Positions 34,372 to 43,209 of a stretch of DNA of 64,000 nucleotides are shown here, piece after piece. A program made the position numbers and the translations under genes. The first letter of the stretch is position 1. Every line of letters begins with the position of its first letter. The stretch is from Lichenifustis flavocetrariae. Its GTDB lineage: Bacteria; Pseudomonadota; Alphaproteobacteria; Rhizobiales; Beijerinckiaceae. Under the pieces are notes generated by a model. The model was not told where the DNA came from and searched no databases. It saw only the letters and a list, made by a program, of their open reading frames with translations. The stretch covers positions 1-64,000 of the forward strand of contig NZ_JAMOIM010000019.1 in NCBI RefSeq assembly GCF_026130545.1. The letters run 5' to 3'.

Positions 34372-35181
34372 ATGAATGAGCTAAACCACGGATCTGACAT
34401 TGTTTCGAGCGGGTCTGCCGGATTTAACAACACGGCTATCGAACAGTTTTCCACATTGTCGCGGCTCAAGACCTTTCTGTTCGACGCTTTCCAAAGCCGT
34501 CGTGCGCTCATGCGATGCCTCGGATTCGCACTGGTGCTTCCCGTCGGCTTGGCGCCTACGGCCGGGCAAGCCGCAGGAGCGATGACATTCTCGGTTGCCA
34601 CGCTAGGGGGGGAGAGCGACCCCTGCGGGCGCAACTGCGCCGAGGTGATCAGCGCGAAGGGCGAGATCAACAACGATACAGCCGACGAGTTCCTGGCCTT
34701 TCTGTCGAGCCACCTGCAGGAGCAGGGGTTGCGACCCGTGGTTCTGCTCGAATCGCCAGGCGGCACCGTGGTCGGCGCCATGCAGCTTGGCATGATGTTC
34801 CGGAAGATCGGCGCTGCCGTGATCGTGGCTGAAGCGGTCGAGGAGCCCGGTACGGACCGGGTAAGGGTCGCACCAGGCCTCTGCATGTCGGCCTGCGTCT
34901 ATGCTTTTTTCGGGGGGAAGAAGCGGGTTGTTCCGCCGGTCAGCAAACTCGGGATCCATCGGATGGTGATCAATGAGAGCATGCGGGATCCCGCTGGCGG
35001 CACGGTGCGTCAGCAGACGTTCGGGACCGACGACATCGTCTCGACCCTCTCGGCCTACACTAAGATGATGGGGATCGATCCAAACGTCATCGAATTTGCC
35101 GAGCGCGTGGCGCCTGACACGATTCACATCGTGACGCCAAAGGAGATCGCACGCTGGCGGCTCGGGGCACCCCGACTTTAG
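34372..35181 (+). CDS. Periplasmic ClpP-like protein (COG3904 type)
   Basis: A 269-residue protein with a membrane anchor or signal segment at residues about 46-67 (LMRCLGFALVLPVGLAP). A ClpP/crotonase-like domain follows: GEINNDTADEFLAFLSSH, then VVLLESPGGTVVGAMQLG, and the nucleophile-like Ser173 in GLCMSACVYAFFGG. KLGIHRM and IHIVTPKEI follow. It resembles small secreted ClpP-fold proteins of alphaproteobacteria with unknown substrates. ATG 34372 was chosen because the signal segment then lies near the N-terminus. Catalytic His/Asp are not certain. Confidence 0.75.
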   Translation: MNELNHGSDIVSSGSAGFNNTAIEQFSTLSRLKTFLFDAFQSRRALMRCLGFALVLPVGLAPTAGQAAGAMTFSVATLGGESDPCGRNCAEVISAKGEINNDTADEFLAFLSSHLQEQGLRPVVLLESPGGTVVGAMQLGMMFRKIGAAVIVAEAVEEPGTDRVRVAPGLCMSACVYAFFGGKKRVVPPVSKLGIHRMVINESMRDPAGGTVRQQTFGTDDIVSTLSAYTKMMGIDPNVIEFAERVAPDTIHIVTPKEIARWRLGAPRL

Positions 35182-35207
35182 GCGCGAAGGTTTTCCACAG
35201 ATCGCCT

Positions 35208-35245
35208 GTCACGCGCTTGACTTGATCAAGCGCGTGACATATCCC
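35208..35245 (+). promoter_or_regulatory. 13-bp perfect hairpin overlapping a likely tRNA promoter
   Basis: GTCACGCGCTTGA (35208-35220) and its perfect complement (35226-35238) form a stem with a five-base loop. A -35-like TTGACT (35217-35222) and TATCCC (35240-35245), spaced 17 bp, overlap the hairpin. It may both end the COG3904 transcript and mark the tRNA promoter, 42 bp upstream of the tRNA. Confidence 0.55.
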
Positions 35246-35286
35246 GCAGTCACTCCAGTCGTCCTGCCCCGCAGGCTCCTGACTGC

Positions 35287-35363
<77 letters not shown>

Positions 35364-35441
35364 CTCTATTGTTTAAAAACATCTCCCAAAAAGCCGCCTC
35401 AAAGGTGTCCGTTGATCCGTGGCATCAGTGATTTACGCGGA

Positions 35442-36374
35442 TCAGACATCCGGCTGCGATCTGCTGGCGTCGACATGCGACGCCCAGAAAGCCACCGACT
35501 TCCGCATCTGTGTCACGACGGCGCGATCGCTCGGCTCGCGCTCGCGGAAGGCGAGCTCGAGGCAAAGTTCGTTGTCGTGGCCTCCGCCCTCCCGGATCGC
35601 CGTGAGCATCTGTAACGGCTGGATACGTCCGTCTTGGTTGCGTTCGGCCGTGAATGGCCAATGGCCTCCCTTGTTCATCGAGCTCTGCTTGATGTGGATG
35701 ATTGGGGAACGCGCCGCAAAATTGCTCGCCCACGCGTAGGGATCCGTGTCGACGGGGTTGGACGACGACACGTCGCCGTGGTCGATATCGACCATCGGCA
35801 GGAGAGGCAGCGGCAGCGACGCCGCATCGATCTCGGCCTGAAGCTGCCGCGTGGCGGCCTGGGTATGGCCGAGCTCGCGTCCCACCGACATGGGTTCCCA
35901 GAACAGATAGGTCAGCCCTCGGCCTAGGGCGTGTTCCGCCACCTCGCGCCAGCATGCCAAAGCCTCGGCCATGATCGATGCGCGACGTTCGGGATCATCG
36001 AAGTCCCGGAACGTGAGGATGGCAAATTGCGTCCCGATCGCCGGGCAGCCGAGGTCGGCGGAGATGTCGGCGAGGGTCTTGAACCAGGCGACGGAATGGC
36101 GGCGCGCCTCCGGGTCGGGATGGCCGAAATGGTTCAGCCGACCGTAAGGACCCGTCATCATCGACGTCACCTTCACGCCCGAAACCGCGCAGCTCTTGGC
36201 CATCCGGTCCGTCATGCGCCTGACGAGGGGGAGCGGCCACGCCGGGTCGATGAATTCGTGCGTCAACTGGATCCGGCCGATGTCGACCTCGTTGGCCAGC
36301 ACATCGACGAGATCCTCGGGCTCAGCAAAGCGGTTGACGAAGGGATTCGTGCTCAATGACAGGGTGAAGCCCAT
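35442..36374 (-). CDS. eryC: L-3-tetrulose-4-phosphate racemase EryC
   Basis: A 310-residue TIM-barrel protein of the xylose-isomerase/sugar-phosphate epimerase superfamily, very similar by eye to Brucella EryC: SLSTNPFVNRFAEPEDL, QLTHEFIDPAWP, MMTGPYGRLNHFGHPD, YLFWEPMSVGRELGHT, DIDHGD and HIKQSSMNKGGHWPFTAE. EryC was shown in Brucella to interconvert L- and D-3-tetrulose-4-phosphate, the third step of erythritol breakdown. ATG 36374 follows GGAGGAAGGA. It is divergent from eryD, unlike Brucella, where eryABCD run together. Confidence 0.92.
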   Translation of the reverse strand: MGFTLSLSTNPFVNRFAEPEDLVDVLANEVDIGRIQLTHEFIDPAWPLPLVRRMTDRMAKSCAVSGVKVTSMMTGPYGRLNHFGHPDPEARRHSVAWFKTLADISADLGCPAIGTQFAILTFRDFDDPERRASIMAEALACWREVAEHALGRGLTYLFWEPMSVGRELGHTQAATRQLQAEIDAASLPLPLLPMVDIDHGDVSSSNPVDTDPYAWASNFAARSPIIHIKQSSMNKGGHWPFTAERNQDGRIQPLQMLTAIREGGGHDNELCLELAFREREPSDRAVVTQMRKSVAFWASHVDASRSQPDV

Positions 36375-36439
36375 GCTGTTCCTTCCTCCTCGACTTCCAT
36401 TCGCTAGCGCGTCAACCGTTGAAACAAAGGGAAGCAGGC

Positions 36440-36674
36440 TTGCAATTTTTTTGCAACCGCTGAAATTTATAACAACCGAGGCTTCAAAATGTGGAGCGGA
36501 AGAACCCTTCCCGTGGCCGGCAAACCAGCGTGGCCCGTGAGAGGCCAGCTTCCCGCAGTCCCGCATTCGCAAGCGATCACGTGGGCTTACTAGCATTCTG
36601 CTGGTCTTTTCAGAAATACGCTTGACGCCGTCACGCAGCCGTGAAACTTTTTACATAGGAAGAATGAAATTTCA
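36440..36674. promoter_or_regulatory. eryC-eryD divergent control region
   Basis: The 312-bp gap between eryC and eryD is AT-rich in its middle. It contains two TTGCAA hexamers (36440-36445, 36451-36456) 11 bp apart, TGAAATTT at 36461-36468 and the palindrome TGAAATTTCA at 36665-36674, just before eryD. The repeated TGAAATTT boxes are candidate EryD operators; this is inference. Confidence 0.5.
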
Positions 36675-36686
36675 GAGCGCGGTGTG

Positions 36687-37667
36687 ATGTCCCAGGAAGT
36701 CGAGCGTAAGGCCGTCACCGAAGATGAGTCCTGCCTCGTCGCTCGTGCGGCCTGGCTTCATCATGTCGGTGGTCTGACGCAGGCCGAGGTCGCCACGCGG
36801 CTCAGTGTGCCGAACGTCAAGGCGCATCGCCTGATCGCGCGGGCGGGCCGCGAAGGAATGGTCCGGGTTTTCGTCGATGGCGACATCGCGCGCTGCGTCA
36901 AGCTGGAGCAGAAGTTGTGTCAAGCCTTTGGGCTGAGCTTCTGTGAAGTCGCCCCGAACATCGAAGAAGCCGCGCTCCCGCTGCGCGCCCTCGGGGTTCT
37001 GGGCGCCCGCTATCTCAGGCTCGTCTGCGAGAAGGGGGATCATCCCGTCATCGGGCTGGGGCACGGGCGCACGCTTGCGGCCTGCGTCGCCCACCTGCCG
37101 CAGATCGACGTCAAGAAGGTGCGCTTCGTGTCGCTCCTCGGTGGCTTCACACGTCGCTTCGCGGCCAATCCGTTCGATGTCATCAACCGCATTGCTGAGA
37201 GGACGGGCGCCGAGGCCTACGTGCTGCCCGTCCCGTTCTGCCTCAATTCCGCCGAGGACCGTGCCGTGCTCATGGCACAGCGGGGCATCGACGAGGTGTT
37301 CGATCTTGCCCGCAGCGCCACGCTTCGCTTCGTCGGCATCGGCACCGTCGATGGGAGCGCAGCTTCGCTGGCGACGTCGGGCATGATCGAAGCGCAGGAA
37401 TTCGACGACGTGGCTCGCGCGGGCGGCCGGGGCGAAATCCTGGGCCATTTCTTCGATCGACGCGGGCAGCGGGTCGAGACTGAATTGTCGGGACGTCTCG
37501 CATCTCTGTCCTATGAAGACCTTCGGGGCGGGCAACTCGTCGCCGTCGCGGGAGGCCGTGAAAAGCCCGAGGCAATCCGTGCCGCGCTCTTGAGCGGGTT
37601 GGTGAATGGCTTGCTGACCGATGAGCGGACGGCGGATGCCCTTATGGGACCCAGATCCGGCGAATAG
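36687..37667 (+). CDS. eryD: Erythritol operon regulator EryD (SorC/DeoR family)
   Basis: A sugar-binding transcriptional repressor of about 326 residues. The N-terminal HTH is ARAAWLHHVGGLTQAEVATRLSVPNVKAHRLIARA (residues about 15-50). The SorC effector domain carries VIGLGHGRTLAACVAHLP, VSLLGGFTRRFAANPFDVI, GIGTVDGSAASLATSGMI and a C-terminal AVAGGREKPEAIRAALLSGLVNGLLTDERTA. These blocks match Brucella and rhizobial EryD, which is relieved by erythritol. ATG 36687 is preferred over the GTG at 36684. Confidence 0.93.
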   Translation: MSQEVERKAVTEDESCLVARAAWLHHVGGLTQAEVATRLSVPNVKAHRLIARAGREGMVRVFVDGDIARCVKLEQKLCQAFGLSFCEVAPNIEEAALPLRALGVLGARYLRLVCEKGDHPVIGLGHGRTLAACVAHLPQIDVKKVRFVSLLGGFTRRFAANPFDVINRIAERTGAEAYVLPVPFCLNSAEDRAVLMAQRGIDEVFDLARSATLRFVGIGTVDGSAASLATSGMIEAQEFDDVARAGGRGEILGHFFDRRGQRVETELSGRLASLSYEDLRGGQLVAVAGGREKPEAIRAALLSGLVNGLLTDERTADALMGPRSGE

Positions 37668-37724
37668 GCATCGACCGGCGCAGGACGCGGAAGACGTCGC
37701 GCAGGAGAGTTCGGAGGAAACTAG

Positions 37725-37811
37725 ATGGACGAGAGGCACCGCTCTCATTTCGGCGTCTTTGCGCCACAGCACCCCGATGGGGCAACCCTCCTTGAAGGGC
37801 TCGTCGGCTGA
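37725..37811 (+). CDS. 28-residue leader ORF coupled to eryA
   Basis: An ORF with its own strong ribosome site (CGGAGG, 37711-37716) encodes 28 residues beginning MDERHRSHFGVFAPQHPDG. Its TGA overlaps the eryA ATG (TGATG), while eryA itself lacks a good independent ribosome site. It may be a translational coupling leader or a true small protein. No family is recognised. Confidence 0.5.
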   Translation: MDERHRSHFGVFAPQHPDGATLLEGLVG

Positions 37812-39421
37812 TGTCCCGCGACCTGCTCATCGGCATCGACGCGGGGACGTCGGTGATCAAATCGATCGCGTTCACGCTGGACGGCACGCAAGTCGGCGCC
37901 TTCGCGCGCCCCAATGTCTATCGAACCGTGGACGGTGTCGGGGCTGAGCAAGATATGGCGGCCACTTGGGCCGATGCCGCGGCGACCCTGCGCGGCCTCG
38001 CCGGAACGGTCCCGAATTTGGCCGAACGCGTCGCCGCCATTGCGGTCACGGCGCAGGGCGACGGCACCTGGCTGATCGATGCTGACGGCGAACCTGCCGG
38101 GCCGGCGCTCATCTGGCTCGATGCCCGCGCCGCCGACCTCACGGCGGAGCTGCGGGCCTCCCCGACCGGCCGTCGTCACTTCGAGAGTACCGGTTCGGGC
38201 CTCGCGGCGTGCCAGATGGGCCCGCAACTCATGTGGCTCGATCGCTATCGACCCGATGTCATGGCCCGGGCCACGACGGCTCTCCACTTGAAGGATTGGC
38301 TCTATTTCAAGCTTACGGGGATACGGGCGACCGAAGCCTCCGAGGGGGTCCACTCCTTTGGCGACTTCCGCACCATGGACTATGCGCCTGCCTTGCTCGA
38401 CGGGTTCGGTCTCTCGCGTCGGTCTGGTCTGCTGCCGCCGATCATCGACACCAAGGCGCAGTCGGGAAGGCTGAGCCGGGCCGCGGCGGATGAAATTGGC
38501 TTAGGCGAGGGCCTTCCGGTGATCCTCGGGCCAATCGACATCGTTGCCACCGCGCTTGGCGCCGGTCTCTACGACCCCCACAGTGACACCGGTTGCACCA
38601 TCGTGGGCTCTACCGGCATGCACATGCGCATCGCGCGCTCCGCCGGTGACGTGCGCCTCAATCGGGACAGCACCGGCTACACGCTGGCTTTCCCGGTGCC
38701 AGGCACCTTCGCGCAGCTCCAGTCCAACATGGCCTCGACGCTGAACATCGATTGGCTGGTGGATCTTGCGCGCGGCGTGCTGAAGCAGCATGGCGTCGAG
38801 AAGAGCCGCTCCGATATCTTCCTCAATCTCGATGACCACGTTTTGGCGGCCGAGCCCTGCGTCGTGCTGTTTCACCCCTACATCTCCGAGGCGGGCGAGC
38901 GCGGCCCTTTCGTGGATGCCGCCGCCCGGGCGCAGTTCCACGGCCTCTCGGTGCGCCATGGGTTCAATGATCTGATGCGAGCCGTCTACGAAGGTCTGGC
39001 CTTTGCGGCCCGCGATTGTTACGCCGCCATGGGGCCGATGCCACCTGAGGTGCGTGTCACAGGTGGTGCCGCCCGGTCGAAGGCCCTTCGCACCGTCCTG
39101 GGGGCCGCGCTGGGGACTCGCATCCGCACCTCGACGCGGGAAGAGGCCGGCGCCGCCGGCGCCGCCATGGTGGCCGCCGTCGCGATTGGGGTCTGTCCCG
39201 ACATGGAAGGCTGCATCGAGCGGTGGGTGACTCCGACGCTCGCCAGCGCGATCGAGCCCGACCCCGATCTGCAGCGCCGCTACGACCGGCTGTTTCCCAC
39301 CTATGTCGCAGCCCGCAAAGCGTCCGCACCGACCTGGCAGGCCATGCGGACCGCCAACGGTGATCATGTGCCGGCGGACCCGCCGCGCCTTGAACCCAGC
39401 ATGAAGGACGACAGGCGATGA
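37811..39421 (+). CDS. eryA: Erythritol kinase EryA (FGGY family)
   Basis: A 536-residue FGGY-family kinase that phosphorylates erythritol to L-erythritol-4-phosphate with ATP. The phosphate-1 loop DLLIGIDAGTSVIKSIAFTLDG opens the protein. QGDGTWLIDADGEPAGPALIWLDARA and GSTGMHMRIA follow. The adenosine motif is RVTGGAARSKALRTVLGAALG near residue 420. Sequence and context match Brucella EryA. The last four bases overlap the eryB ATG. It is a little longer than the usual 520 residues because of a C-terminal tail. Confidence 0.93.
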   Translation: MSRDLLIGIDAGTSVIKSIAFTLDGTQVGAFARPNVYRTVDGVGAEQDMAATWADAAATLRGLAGTVPNLAERVAAIAVTAQGDGTWLIDADGEPAGPALIWLDARAADLTAELRASPTGRRHFESTGSGLAACQMGPQLMWLDRYRPDVMARATTALHLKDWLYFKLTGIRATEASEGVHSFGDFRTMDYAPALLDGFGLSRRSGLLPPIIDTKAQSGRLSRAAADEIGLGEGLPVILGPIDIVATALGAGLYDPHSDTGCTIVGSTGMHMRIARSAGDVRLNRDSTGYTLAFPVPGTFAQLQSNMASTLNIDWLVDLARGVLKQHGVEKSRSDIFLNLDDHVLAAEPCVVLFHPYISEAGERGPFVDAAARAQFHGLSVRHGFNDLMRAVYEGLAFAARDCYAAMGPMPPEVRVTGGAARSKALRTVLGAALGTRIRTSTREEAGAAGAAMVAAVAIGVCPDMEGCIERWVTPTLASAIEPDPDLQRRYDRLFPTYVAARKASAPTWQAMRTANGDHVPADPPRLEPSMKDDRR

Positions 39422-40920
39422 CGGATCATGGGATTGTCGACCTTGCGGTCATCGGCGGCGGCATCAACGGCGCTGGCGTCGCGCGCGATGCGTCGGGTCG
39501 GGGCCTCAAAGTCCTGCTGTGTGAGAAGGGCGACCTTGCCGAGGGCACGAGCTCGCGGTCAGGGAAGCTTGTTCATGGCGGCCTTCGTTACCTCGAATAT
39601 TACGAGTTCCGCCTTGTGCGCGAGGCCTTGATCGAGCGCGAAGTGTTGTTGCGCTCTGCGCCCCATATCATTTGGCCGATGCGTTTCGTCCTACCGCACT
39701 CACCCGAACAGCGGCCGGCCTGGATGGTGCGCACGGGCCTGTTTCTCTACGACCACCTCGGGGGCCGCAAAATGCTTCCGGGGTCGCGCAAGCTCGACCT
39801 GCGCCGCGCGCCCGAGGGTCGTGCGATCAAGAAGGAGTTCGTCACCGCCTTCGAATATTCGGACTGCTGGGTCGACGACGCGCGGCTCGTGGTGCTGAAC
39901 GCGCTCGATGCGAAACAGCGGGGCGCGATCGTGCTGACCCGCACGGCCGCGACCTCGGCGCGGCGCGGCGACGATGGGCTGTGGACCGTCACCATGAAGG
40001 GGGCCGACGGCTCTTCCCGCTCTGTCAAGGCGCGCGCGCTGATCAACTCGGCCGGACCATGGGTCGAGGACGTCATCGGGCGCGTCGCAGGCCGCAACAG
40101 CTCGTACCGCGTCCGCCTCGTCAAAGGGAGCCACATCGTGGTGCCAAAATTCTGGGACGGCCCGCAAGCCTATCTGTTTCAGAACGACGACAAGCGCGTG
40201 ATCTTCGTCAATCCCTACGAAGGGAACTTATGCCTCATCGGCACCACCGACATTCCCTTCACGGGCCGGCCCGAGGAGGCGACGATCGACCAGAGCGAGA
40301 TCGAGTATCTCCTCAGGGTGGTCAATCGCTATGCGGCCAAGCCGTTGGAGCAGAAGGATATCGTCTCTTCCTTCTCGGGCGTCCGGCCGCTCTATGACAA
40401 CAACGCCGACGCCAATGCCTCGGCTGTCACACGCGACTATGTGTTCGAGGTCGACGCGCCGGAGGGCCAGCCGCCGTTGCTCAGCGTCTTCGGCGGCAAG
40501 ATCACCACGTTCCGCAAGCTCGCCGAACATGCGCTCGACAGACTGACCAAGACATTCCCCACCATGGACAAGGCCTGGACCGCCGAGGCCACCTTGCCGG
40601 GGGGAGATCTGCCGAATGCCGACTTCGCGGCCTTCCTGGCAGCGCTTCGGGCGGACTATCCATGGCTGTCCGCCGACCTGTCCGAGCACTACGCCCACCT
40701 CTACGGCACGCGGGCCCGGCATCTCCTGGGTTCAGCGACAGGCTTGGACGCGCTCGGGCATCACCATGGAAGCCTGCTCTACCAGCGGGAAGTTGACTTC
40801 CTGCGCGAAACCGAGTGGGCGCTCACGCCGGCCGACATCCTGACCCGTCGCACGAAACACGGGCTTCATATGAGCGCCGACGAGAAGCAGGACTTCGAAC
40901 GCTCGATGGAGGCCGCCTGA
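39418..40920 (+). CDS. eryB: Erythritol-phosphate dehydrogenase EryB (GlpD family)
   Basis: A 500-residue FAD enzyme of the glycerol-3-phosphate dehydrogenase family. The dinucleotide loop is DLAVIGGGINGAGVARDASG. EGTSSRSGKLVHGGLRYLE contacts FAD, and SGVRPLYD and LSVFGGKITTFRKLAEHAL are GlpD signatures. EryB oxidises L-erythritol-4-phosphate to L-3-tetrulose-4-phosphate. In this context EryB is far likelier than a glycerol enzyme, though the two cannot be told apart by motif alone. Confidence 0.92.
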   Translation: MTDHGIVDLAVIGGGINGAGVARDASGRGLKVLLCEKGDLAEGTSSRSGKLVHGGLRYLEYYEFRLVREALIEREVLLRSAPHIIWPMRFVLPHSPEQRPAWMVRTGLFLYDHLGGRKMLPGSRKLDLRRAPEGRAIKKEFVTAFEYSDCWVDDARLVVLNALDAKQRGAIVLTRTAATSARRGDDGLWTVTMKGADGSSRSVKARALINSAGPWVEDVIGRVAGRNSSYRVRLVKGSHIVVPKFWDGPQAYLFQNDDKRVIFVNPYEGNLCLIGTTDIPFTGRPEEATIDQSEIEYLLRVVNRYAAKPLEQKDIVSSFSGVRPLYDNNADANASAVTRDYVFEVDAPEGQPPLLSVFGGKITTFRKLAEHALDRLTKTFPTMDKAWTAEATLPGGDLPNADFAAFLAALRADYPWLSADLSEHYAHLYGTRARHLLGSATGLDALGHHHGSLLYQREVDFLRETEWALTPADILTRRTKHGLHMSADEKQDFERSMEAA

Positions 40921-40989
40921 CATGGTTTGGCCGATCCGACATTGCGTTTTCCCAGGCCTTCGCATCATCCAGGCAGAAGGGCTCCCGGC

Positions 40990-41646
40990 ATGAGTTCGCA
41001 CGCCAGCATCGGGATTAGATCGCGGCCGAAATCCGCTGTTCGAGTCGTTCTATGGTCGGCCGCAGCCATCCTGCTGATCGGCGCGATGGCGGTCGACACG
41101 AAGGTGGTGCGGATCGGATCCGGCGCGGACGCACCGAAGGGCGCTTTCTCCGCAGCAGACTACGGCAAAAGCGAATTTCCGAAGGTCCAGGCCGCCATCG
41201 AGGGGCGGGCCGTGGAAGCCGCGACCCTGGCGGCCGCGCTTACGAAGGACTCGGCGGCAGCGGTCAAGCAATATGGGATTGCGGTGGGCAGCGGATCCGA
41301 AATCGCCGTCAAGTTCACGGGCGTGGCCGGCAAGCAGGATTCCGGCATCTACGATGTCGCCGTCGAAGGCGTCCCAAACACTGTGTTGATCCACGTTCAG
41401 ACCGGACCGGCGATCAATGGCACAGACCTGCGCGATGCCACCGGCACGATCAGCTTTGGGCAATTCACCAACCAGATCGAATATCAGAATGCCGGCTCCG
41501 CGCTGAACAAGGAGATGAAGAAGCAGGTGCTGTCCAAGGTCGATGCCGGCCATCTGACGGGCAAGACCATCTCCGTCGTCGGAGCCTTCCTGTTGACCAG
41601 CCCGGACACCTGGCTCGTCACGCCCGTTCGGCTGAGCGTCCAATGA
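40990..41646 (+). CDS. DUF2291 family protein in the erythritol operon
   Basis: A 218-residue protein with one N-terminal membrane helix (VRVVLWSAAAILLIGAMAV, residues about 17-36) and a periplasmic domain of the DUF2291 type: FSAADYGKSEFPKVQAAIEGRA, then GSGSEIAVKFTGVAGKQDSGIYDVAVEGVPNTVLIHVQTGPAINGT, and IEYQNAGSALNKEMKKQVL. DUF2291 genes recur beside polyol/sugar ABC importers but have no proven function. Its stop overlaps the eryE ATG. It may assist the transporter in the periplasm. Confidence 0.85.
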   Translation: MSSHASIGIRSRPKSAVRVVLWSAAAILLIGAMAVDTKVVRIGSGADAPKGAFSAADYGKSEFPKVQAAIEGRAVEAATLAAALTKDSAAAVKQYGIAVGSGSEIAVKFTGVAGKQDSGIYDVAVEGVPNTVLIHVQTGPAINGTDLRDATGTISFGQFTNQIEYQNAGSALNKEMKKQVLSKVDAGHLTGKTISVVGAFLLTSPDTWLVTPVRLSVQ

Positions 41647-43184
41647 GCACGACAGACACGAGGGGGGCTGTGCCCGGGGACGCCGTTCTATCGGCGCGCA
41701 ATATCGCCAAGGCCTATGGCAACATCCATGCCCTCAAGGGTGTGAACTTCGATGTCCATCGGGGCAAGGTCACCACGTTGTTCGGTGAAAACGGCGCAGG
41801 TAAATCGACGCTCATGAAGATCCTGTCGGGAGTGGTGCAACCCACCTCCGGCGTCATCGAGCTGGACGGCGATCCGGTGACGTTCTCTTCCGCCTCGGAC
41901 GCACGGGACTGCGGCATCTCCATCATCCATCAGGAGCTGAGCCTCGCGCCAAATCTGAGCGTGCGCGACAACATCTTCATGGGACGGGAATTGCGGACCG
42001 CGAGTGGTATCGATTTCGCCGAAGAGGCCAGTCAGGCGCGCGCGCTGATGACCGAACTCGAAGAGGACATCGACCCGATGACCCTCGTGGAGGACCTTCG
42101 CCTGGGGCAACAGCAGATCGTCGAAATCGCGCGGGCGCTGTCGGTCGATGCGCGCATACTGATCATGGATGAGCCCACCTCGGCCCTGAGTGCGACTGAG
42201 GTCGAGGTCCTGTTCAAGGTCATCCGGGATCTGACCGGCCGGGGTGTCTCGATCGTCTACATCTCACATCATCTCGAAGAGGCGCTGCAGATCACCGACT
42301 ACGCCGTGGTGCTGCGCGATGGGGCCATGACCGCGAAGGCCGACCGCAAGGATATCGACCTCGAATGGATTGTCCGCAACATGGTGGGCGAGAATTACAA
42401 TCTGGGCACTCCGCCGACCGGTCATGAGTTCGGCGAGGTGGCCCTGTCGATCGAGGACGTCAGTGTCGCCGACGTCTCGGGCTCCGGCGCATCCGTCGTC
42501 GACCACCTCTCGCTCGATGTGCGTGAAGGCGAGATCGTCTGCATCTACGGACTGATGGGGGCCGGCCGGACCGAGCTCCTGGAATGCATCGCCGGACGTG
42601 TGCCGAAGACGGGAGGACGTGTCTTCCTCAAGGGCGAGGAGATCTCTCGTCTGAGTATCGCGGACCGCATCAAGCGGGGCTTGGCGCTCGTGCCCGAGGA
42701 TCGCCAGCGCGACGGCCTCGTGCAGACGATGTCGGTGGGCGAAAACCTGTCGCTCGCCAGCATTGGCTCCTTCGCCAGGCGCATGTTTCTGTCACGTGGT
42801 CGAGAACGATTGATGATCGACCGGTCGATCCGCAGTGTTCACATCAAGACCGCGGGCGGTGGCGCCGCGATTGGATCGCTGTCGGGCGGCAACCAGCAGA
42901 AGGTCGTCATCGGCAAGATGCTGACGACCGAACCCACGGTCATCCTCCTCGACGAGCCCAGCCGCGGAATCGATATCGGGGCCAAGGCCGAAGTGTTCCG
43001 GTTGCTGGCCGAGCGGGCCGCCAAGGGGCTCGCGGTCGTCTTCTCAACCTCCGAGGTCGCCGAATGTCTGAGCATCGCCCACCGGATCGTGGTGATGCAT
43101 CGCGGCCGGATCTCGGCGCAATTCGGGTCCGGTGTGACCAAAGAGCAGATCATGGCCGCTTCTGGCGAAGCCGTGATCGCCTGA
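41643..43184 (+). CDS. eryE: Erythritol ABC importer ATPase EryE
   Basis: A 513-residue sugar-type ABC ATPase with two fused nucleotide-binding domains (RbsA/MglA family). The first has Walker A GENGAGKST, a degenerate LRLGQQQIVEIARAL signature and ILIMDEPTSAL. The second has GLMGAGRTELLE in place of a classical Walker A, then LSGGNQQKVVIGK and VILLDEPSRGIDIG. It powers the EryF/EryG importer. ATGA overlap with the DUF2291 stop. Confidence 0.92.
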   Translation: MSTTDTRGAVPGDAVLSARNIAKAYGNIHALKGVNFDVHRGKVTTLFGENGAGKSTLMKILSGVVQPTSGVIELDGDPVTFSSASDARDCGISIIHQELSLAPNLSVRDNIFMGRELRTASGIDFAEEASQARALMTELEEDIDPMTLVEDLRLGQQQIVEIARALSVDARILIMDEPTSALSATEVEVLFKVIRDLTGRGVSIVYISHHLEEALQITDYAVVLRDGAMTAKADRKDIDLEWIVRNMVGENYNLGTPPTGHEFGEVALSIEDVSVADVSGSGASVVDHLSLDVREGEIVCIYGLMGAGRTELLECIAGRVPKTGGRVFLKGEEISRLSIADRIKRGLALVPEDRQRDGLVQTMSVGENLSLASIGSFARRMFLSRGRERLMIDRSIRSVHIKTAGGGAAIGSLSGGNQQKVVIGKMLTTEPTVILLDEPSRGIDIGAKAEVFRLLAERAAKGLAVVFSTSEVAECLSIAHRIVVMHRGRISAQFGSGVTKEQIMAASGEAVIA

Positions 43185-43209
43185 TCCCGAGACAAGCGGA
43201 ACCCTCCCG

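Noticed and set aside
36672-37772. 366-codon minus-strand frame across eryD
   Set aside because: Antisense shadow of eryD, which has an HTH and a SorC domain.
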